A stretch of DNA of 64,000 bases, taken from Nitrospirota bacterium. Lineage in GTDB: Bacteria > Nitrospirota > Thermodesulfovibrionia > Thermodesulfovibrionales > UBA6898. The stretch covers positions 1-64,000 of the forward strand of contig JACRLO010000009.1 in the NCBI GenBank assembly GCA_016235245.1. Direction: 5' to 3'. Position 1 is the first letter of the stretch. Each line of letters opens with the position of its first letter. A program made the translations under genes and the position numbers. Below are positions 62,001 through 64,000 of the stretch, in pieces. The notes beneath the pieces were generated by a model. That model was not told the DNA's origin. It made no database searches and saw only the letters and a list, made by a program, of their open reading frames with translations.

Positions 62001-63272
62001 GCTGCACTCTTGCGATTACAGATTATAGCCAAGAATGGCAGCGAGAAGTTGTATAAAAACCCCTCATTGATTATTGCAGACGAACAGGGTTCTGCCAATC
62101 AAACATCGCAGATGGGCACGTTGCTGGATGCCAATGGAATAGAAAAAAGTATATTGCCGTTGACCTTTAATGCTGATGGAGTTGCTGAAGCAGTCTATCG
62201 GGCGCCGGATACCTTTGTGAGATGGGGTACAGATCAAGCGAAAAACGATGCAAATAATAAGTATCGTAATATTGAAGTGGTTCTAAGAAGCGATAAGCTG
62301 CGTTCAATTTTGGATACTATTAAGGTCAAACGCCCACCGGTGGTGCTGGTGCATGGGTTGTGGGGATGCGGAGATCCGAACAACAAAATGTATGCATGGA
62401 AAGAATTTGAATCTAAGTTCAATCCCGTGGATAAGGGACTATATGATATTTTCAGTGTTGATTACTTTGAAAGGAACCAGGTGCGAAGTATTACAGAGCA
62501 TGCCTACAGATTAGGGAATAAGATGGATAATGCCTTTGATAAACTGAAGGCCTCTGGTTTTGCAGTTTCCAAAGCCGACATTATCGCCCACAGCATGGGA
62601 GGTTTGTTAACCCGCCAATACTGCTTCGATAATAAAACAGATTGTCAGAATAGGGTTCACAGATTCATCACTATTGCTACGCCGCATTTTGGGTCAGAAC
62701 TGGCTGACTTGTTGTTGGTGTATAGAGATGATAGAAATAATTTCCCTGGCCCTCCTCTATTGCCATTTTGCCGGACAGCTGTTGATAGATTTATCAGAGG
62801 GGCAATCATACCCTACGCTAATTATCAGATGGTTGAACCGCATCCTATTTCCCCGAGTGGTGGCGCAATCGATGATCTTGCGACAGGTACGCTTCCACCT
62901 TTTATGCAGAGCAAGAGTAAGACTTCTATGGGGCGATGGGCTGATCTTCCCCCACTACCAAGCATGATTAGCTCACACATCATTGTTGGAATAGCACCGA
63001 CGAGCGAAGATGGTGTGCATCCTCAAATCAAGGATTTATGGACCATGGTTTTATTAAACTGCGGAATAGGGCGCGATAATTTGTTTGGTTCGGAAGTTAA
63101 CCTGAATGATCGAATTGTAAAACAGAGCAGTCAGCGAGGTGGAGTTGACAGCCAATATACGACCATTGTTAATGGCGAGGATCACTTCTCAGTTAGAAAT
63201 TCTAATGTGACAATCAATAAGATTAGATTGCTGCTTGATTCGGCAGCTGGTTCGAGTTTATTTACAAAATGA
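53001..63272 (+). CDS. giant secreted Ig-repeat protein with lipase domain
   Basis: 3,423 residues, GTG start behind GGAGGGG, signal peptide at about 1-38. Asp/His-rich runs (DSDGDDDGDHD, ERDDDDHDGDDH) precede about eleven Ig-like repeats of roughly 90 residues with an ATDAAGN core. Then come three SbsA-like (Big_5) domains, a carboxypeptidase-regulatory-like domain, LVIVD-type beta-propeller motifs (IIIIDVSDPENPVI), calcium-loop segments (DIDGDGNVGKFEDEDGD) and a C-terminal alpha/beta-hydrolase: VLVHGLWG (about 3117), AHSMGG with Ser3198, His3395 in GEDHFS. Likely a cell-surface or secreted adhesin with lipase/esterase activity. No obvious sorting signal at the C-terminus. Confidence 0.85.
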   Translation: MNSVYGGKEHFNRLSTSILTVSLLLILLPLLATSSVFASEAALFEHTFKRAKGAPVTEKMMIDIPVSDGRYRVTVKNGLPDGSLRCSSADITINSSIVVGPSDLNQQISNVRKSIELRAKNLLSVTLNGEPGSQVIIRIRGAGDSDGDDDGDHDQTSVTISSWSVDPNPFSPNSDGIADKSTATAALHLDNIYKEQGYKYFLRSHWNIGTTFLKSDTDITYSDLRDWSVALDWDGKGFSAGAYPFIFYVELVKRLIVRDGEGHERDDDDHDGDDHNTGNTGESVIAKTSTVNGTITIELSLIKIVISTPADGEITKIPGSTVSGTVGDPQALITVNGIPVTNSNGAFQTPITLVYGFNTITVSATDATSASVSAEVNVVMDNLSPVISLSPVPEVTTGPAIEIKGNVDDVTATTVNLQGKSVTVPAGGGQFSIIADLVEGLNILTVTATDAAGNSTVLPMPITFDSISPVVAITSPLSGSYTNRNSTGVEGTVSDATAIAVTVNSLAAVISSGGFTISAVPLIEGPNQITATATDAAGHTGTSEITIISDTVSPVVTIDPTPEFSPNHILEIKGRVEDQTATTVAIQGKTVLIAAGGGTFSLTADLVEGMNDLSLTAMDSAGNSSALTLHITSDTMKPVVKINNPASNTYTDKKTIAVSGTIADATVTRVIVNGVEASVSSGVFTVPDISLGEGTNTINATATDATGNTASDEITIISDTVPPVITIDTLPGITRQRTIDIKGAVVDQTATIISLLGKTVSVPGGGGTFSLTVELTEGQNSISVSATDSAGNASNEQRSITLDTTLPLVKISSPATGSYINKGTTAVSGQIADATITSVIINGVDAIVADSGFSLSSLSLSEGSNTITATATDAAGNIGSDTVTVVADTIAPAITIDPTPQYTNQSSIEIRGRVDDQTASTITIQGTTVSIPAGGGPYAITVVLSAGTNSITAMATDSAGNTSEAMRTITADAVAPILKITSPVAGAYIGSHSVTVSGTVSESSSTKVVVNGQEAQVTGNSFTLQSLTLSEGSNAIQAEATDAAGNKGSDGISVISDTIAPVVTITAPADGLKTSNRVQTVSGSAIDASPIVSATLNDAPLSLASTAFNQQITLQEGSQTITVKATDKAGNIGTATVTVTLDDMAPAAPVLDALPVITNLLSLTLAGYSEPNAKIRISNGTETTSDAVGRFSAPVALTPDTTNTFSVIAVDAVGNEGEAATASIIQDSIAPYVTGHTLKADPKITLLIPIAMTFSEPIDPETVNSNNITVNGTSGLIDGTFEVKGTEVVFSPLSEFPANKTYILTIGPGIKDTAGNPLSPIYSSSFNTVRGPAFIAGEVYDDTTGLPLEGAMMKITRINDVVPEPVPSAVSDAMGRFSLSYEGVSGVAQIVIEKTGFSKVLRESYLWPNKSMTIFDGRLTPVITHPISATSGGTLGAGDTALWLPAGALASNADISVTALSQQGIGQRLPLGWSPIYGVDIAPSLTALNPPAQLTIRNIWSLVPGGFVVAYLDEGSRSWMAASHVVSPDSITVTMDRLGQYLLLLPDSLPSAPPMPAQPGDPILPSGSIGIDSSTAEVKVVPPAVLSREGAHGLTKVIMTTASPLPSGTALEARFTEQYTLKEGQVITPETYTQDITMYGGYALPAIGQPNTLSAEFPATPSKIYPLGQLYYGKVGIDIFIPSNAGQPADNVISESGGTVSAPDGTAIIIPPSSVISGTVFGVSRLLEQDLQIKGFPGLTFIGALNLQMDGGGFKTGVFPQFTVPGLSAPEGTRVIVSKLETMNGQNGLKAVAIGSVAGGKVVIDRCLANPQSPTPGPCIISGRYGFHIPSSPIGYITGRVLKEAVAVSGALLGVDNLPYKALSDGSGSFSMVSLAGNYAITALEPSTGQRVSETGTLAGEQTQNILLNLVPYHPTVLAVVPTDKTASIDLKAEVKVTFSDAVDPLTLDTNTFRLIQTPELISQPDIVIQGHISLSGNNNMAQFIPDAGLKPNATYRVKLTDGIKDVFGNSLVPFESVFTTSNVLGNEALPPGTLKASMPDADGFVTVRGGVGLTYGGAVVVIINRTKNITVTVIADEDGSFMAKVKADLPDEIVVDVKDLLGNTTTLSTGLLQSDDGTAAVGPKGGTIYGPGGIKAVVPEGAFDDIVVVKITMVPEETIKDVTMDPEMMPAGVFQLDSGGIKSKQEIKVSFPAPDWITAEHQILLAKKINIRGFDELTLACPAILKDDAAGQSRNIVSTSPPFVGVTSGGLDTYVAATWRDPGKGVGYALVQTWSPYETTFVMGAFAFVFPASTTELITFPVTVPVNQPYNLTLSNLEGPVKTISIQGPPKRGEFTEEIQKLENDPIPPSVFKSSIPNGATGILLADNLIIEMSEQIDPDTLNIKNNPDAVVVTDSAGNRVKGTFYLAEDRKTIVFVPTYGYAYNTKYTVTLNGIKDLGGNLLEGYSSTFTTFDPPVFSTVDKITNVIAIDKYRDYLVVTGTYTENGNVVEQSGIIIIDVSDPENPVIKGSAHTFGYDFDVKALPNITFMDRSGNSVTGDFAVVVGGQANTIGYLNFMNITDPWHPYIYEDLYLSWNPMYTEDIPPHVPDPGGRPYEVALLGVNAYVANQGLGLQAVDLTRVTPTQYQAQKEAIKGTIAELSYRSISKVNNLLLATKNHTLSIIDPLRDSEAPKAGTFSVQANPNSLTVCITAFSATDNVGVTGYMLTETNTTPSPRNAGWNETPPSGYTFKTAGTKTLYAWAKDAAGNITLTGSATVTPVITDPSTQTTFVCTSVPVMTVPVLLHDVIFAEDRIIAEIKDLNFPYEVTGVPAFPIDIDGDGNVGKFEDEDGDAMKSEDETFDLAFVSTADGVVIVNLNNPSAPEKLAVIPTGGLPGKIVINRAKRLAYTSIGNDLIAISLKDPRGIGLIDKDGDGRDDRIVAVLAPSTYVDENGQTVMNNYAFTAGIVQMDSMGRELLYKVGIDGKVQVVDLNAPRPVLKIVAYDDPSQEMKGAVTDGAALLRLQIIAKNGSEKLYKNPSLIIADEQGSANQTSQMGTLLDANGIEKSILPLTFNADGVAEAVYRAPDTFVRWGTDQAKNDANNKYRNIEVVLRSDKLRSILDTIKVKRPPVVLVHGLWGCGDPNNKMYAWKEFESKFNPVDKGLYDIFSVDYFERNQVRSITEHAYRLGNKMDNAFDKLKASGFAVSKADIIAHSMGGLLTRQYCFDNKTDCQNRVHRFITIATPHFGSELADLLLVYRDDRNNFPGPPLLPFCRTAVDRFIRGAIIPYANYQMVEPHPISPSGGAIDDLATGTLPPFMQSKSKTSMGRWADLPPLPSMISSHIIVGIAPTSEDGVHPQIKDLWTMVLLNCGIGRDNLFGSEVNLNDRIVKQSSQRGGVDSQYTTIVNGEDHFSVRNSNVTINKIRLLLDSAAGSSLFTK

Positions 63273-63294
63273 AGATCGCAAGGGGGAATATATA

Positions 63295-63954
63295 ATGAAA
63301 ATTATTTTTGGAATTATTATGTTTGTGCTACTGGTCATATATATAGAAGAATCGCATGCTATAGAGATTACATCGCCCAAAGAGGGTGAGGTGTTTTATG
63401 CCGGATCAACATTTGACATAATTGTTAAACCGGGCGATGGTGAAGACTGGGCTAAAGTTTTCTATTACGTCAATCCGATGGATTATAACTTTATTTACAG
63501 ACAATACAAAGCAACGCTTAAAATTCCAATTGACTTATTGGGTAATCAAGAACTCTCCATATCTGCTGTTGATCAATCCGGAAATGCAGTTGAGCTTAGA
63601 GGAAGTATCTTCATCAAACTTCCTCCCAATGTGGTGTTGAAGGGGATTGTGGCGGGCGATGCCGGTGATGATTTAATCTCATTAAAGAAGATGCCTGTGG
63701 GAAGTGCCGCCATTGATATTGAGCGGTATGGAACTCGTCAACTTACTACTCATGGTCAATACTCGGACAATGTCAATCGCGAAATGACTTCAGCTACCAG
63801 TGGCACGACCTATACCAGCAGCAATGAAAATATTGCAACTGTGAGTCCCGATGGCAAGGTGTCTGCACAGGGTCTCGGCACTGCGACAATCACTGTTATA
63901 AACGGCAAATACAGCGCGACGGTAAAGGTTGTCGTAAAGCCGTATAAACAATGA
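63295..63954 (+). CDS. secreted Big_2-domain protein
   Basis: 219 residues with a signal peptide (IIFGIIMFVLLVIYIEESHA). An Ig-like region with ITSPKEGEVFYAGSTF and a C-terminal bacterial Ig-like group 2 domain (TYTSSNENIATVSPDGKVSAQGLGTATIT) follow. It starts 23 bp after the giant protein's stop, so the pair is probably co-expressed. I use the ATG at 63295 behind AGGGGGAA. Confidence 0.75.
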   Translation: MKIIFGIIMFVLLVIYIEESHAIEITSPKEGEVFYAGSTFDIIVKPGDGEDWAKVFYYVNPMDYNFIYRQYKATLKIPIDLLGNQELSISAVDQSGNAVELRGSIFIKLPPNVVLKGIVAGDAGDDLISLKKMPVGSAAIDIERYGTRQLTTHGQYSDNVNREMTSATSGTTYTSSNENIATVSPDGKVSAQGLGTATITVINGKYSATVKVVVKPYKQ

Positions 63955-64000
63955 GGACATGCTATGCAGCTTGAGTAGAGAGCCACTTGAGGGACGACAT

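Overview
The window looks like a Gram-negative bacterium with moderate GC, possibly a Nitrospirota or Desulfobacterota relative. It encodes a lipoprotein, outer-membrane-type secreted proteins, sigma-54 machinery and many small zinc-ribbon proteins. That placement rests on general feel, not on a marker gene. About 52 kb reads as one integrative or plasmid-like element. It ends at a tyrosine integrase (51228-52322) that abuts the 3' half of a tRNA-Ala(GGC) gene (52337-52383). To the right lie an IS3 remnant and a chromosomal-looking pair of secreted proteins, one of them 3,423 residues with Ig-like repeats and a lipase domain.

Layout. 1-5.5 kb: an IS256-family insertion sequence that cut a YbjN-like gene, an ECF-type sigma/anti-sigma pair, two membrane proteins and an IS256 fragment. 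5.7-15.8 kb (plus strand): membrane proteins, a DUF932-like protein, a VirD4/TraD-type ATPase, a lipoprotein, then an accessory run holding a cyclic-phosphate receiver domain (cREC), a Janus/Ocnus (PHPT) phosphohistidine-phosphatase-like protein, a DUF6745-like protein and a macro-domain protein. 15.8-24.2 kb (minus strand): a plasmid-type maintenance block with a second VirD4-like ATPase, a CHC2 zinc-finger primase, DUF932, RadC, DUF2130 and several proteins of 55-80 residues. Strongly structured non-coding DNA lies at 17.95-18.34 kb, 18.93-19.0 kb and 21.4-21.5 kb.

24.2-42.9 kb is a defence island and the most interesting part. A sigma-54 activator whose sensor looks like a CARF domain (24436-25953) is followed at once by a consensus -24/-12 promoter (25954-25969). 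That promoter drives hsdR-hsdM-hsdS. The operon continues without real gaps into a 1,298-residue fusion (methyltransferase, target-recognition domain, RNxxxH motif, beta-sandwich, AAA/STAND-like ATPase) and then a second ATPase ending in another RNxxxH motif. RNxxxH is the signature of HEPN ribonucleases, so the operon may couple DNA restriction with RNA-targeting, PrrC/RloC-like effectors under inducible control. AIPR, DUF3883, Hanks kinase, DUF3010 and DUF234-ATPase genes follow.

43.4-52.3 kb: an XRE-Nudix regulator, a Com-like zinc finger, and a second conjugation-like cluster (vWA membrane protein, Rossmann-like protein, two small membrane proteins, a third VirD4-like ATPase with a C-terminal extension), then excisionase-like and integrase genes. 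I could recognise no VirB-type channel genes and no relaxase with confidence. The three coupling-type ATPases may therefore belong to an unfamiliar transfer or maintenance system, or the missing genes lie left of the window. There is no CRISPR array and no rRNA.
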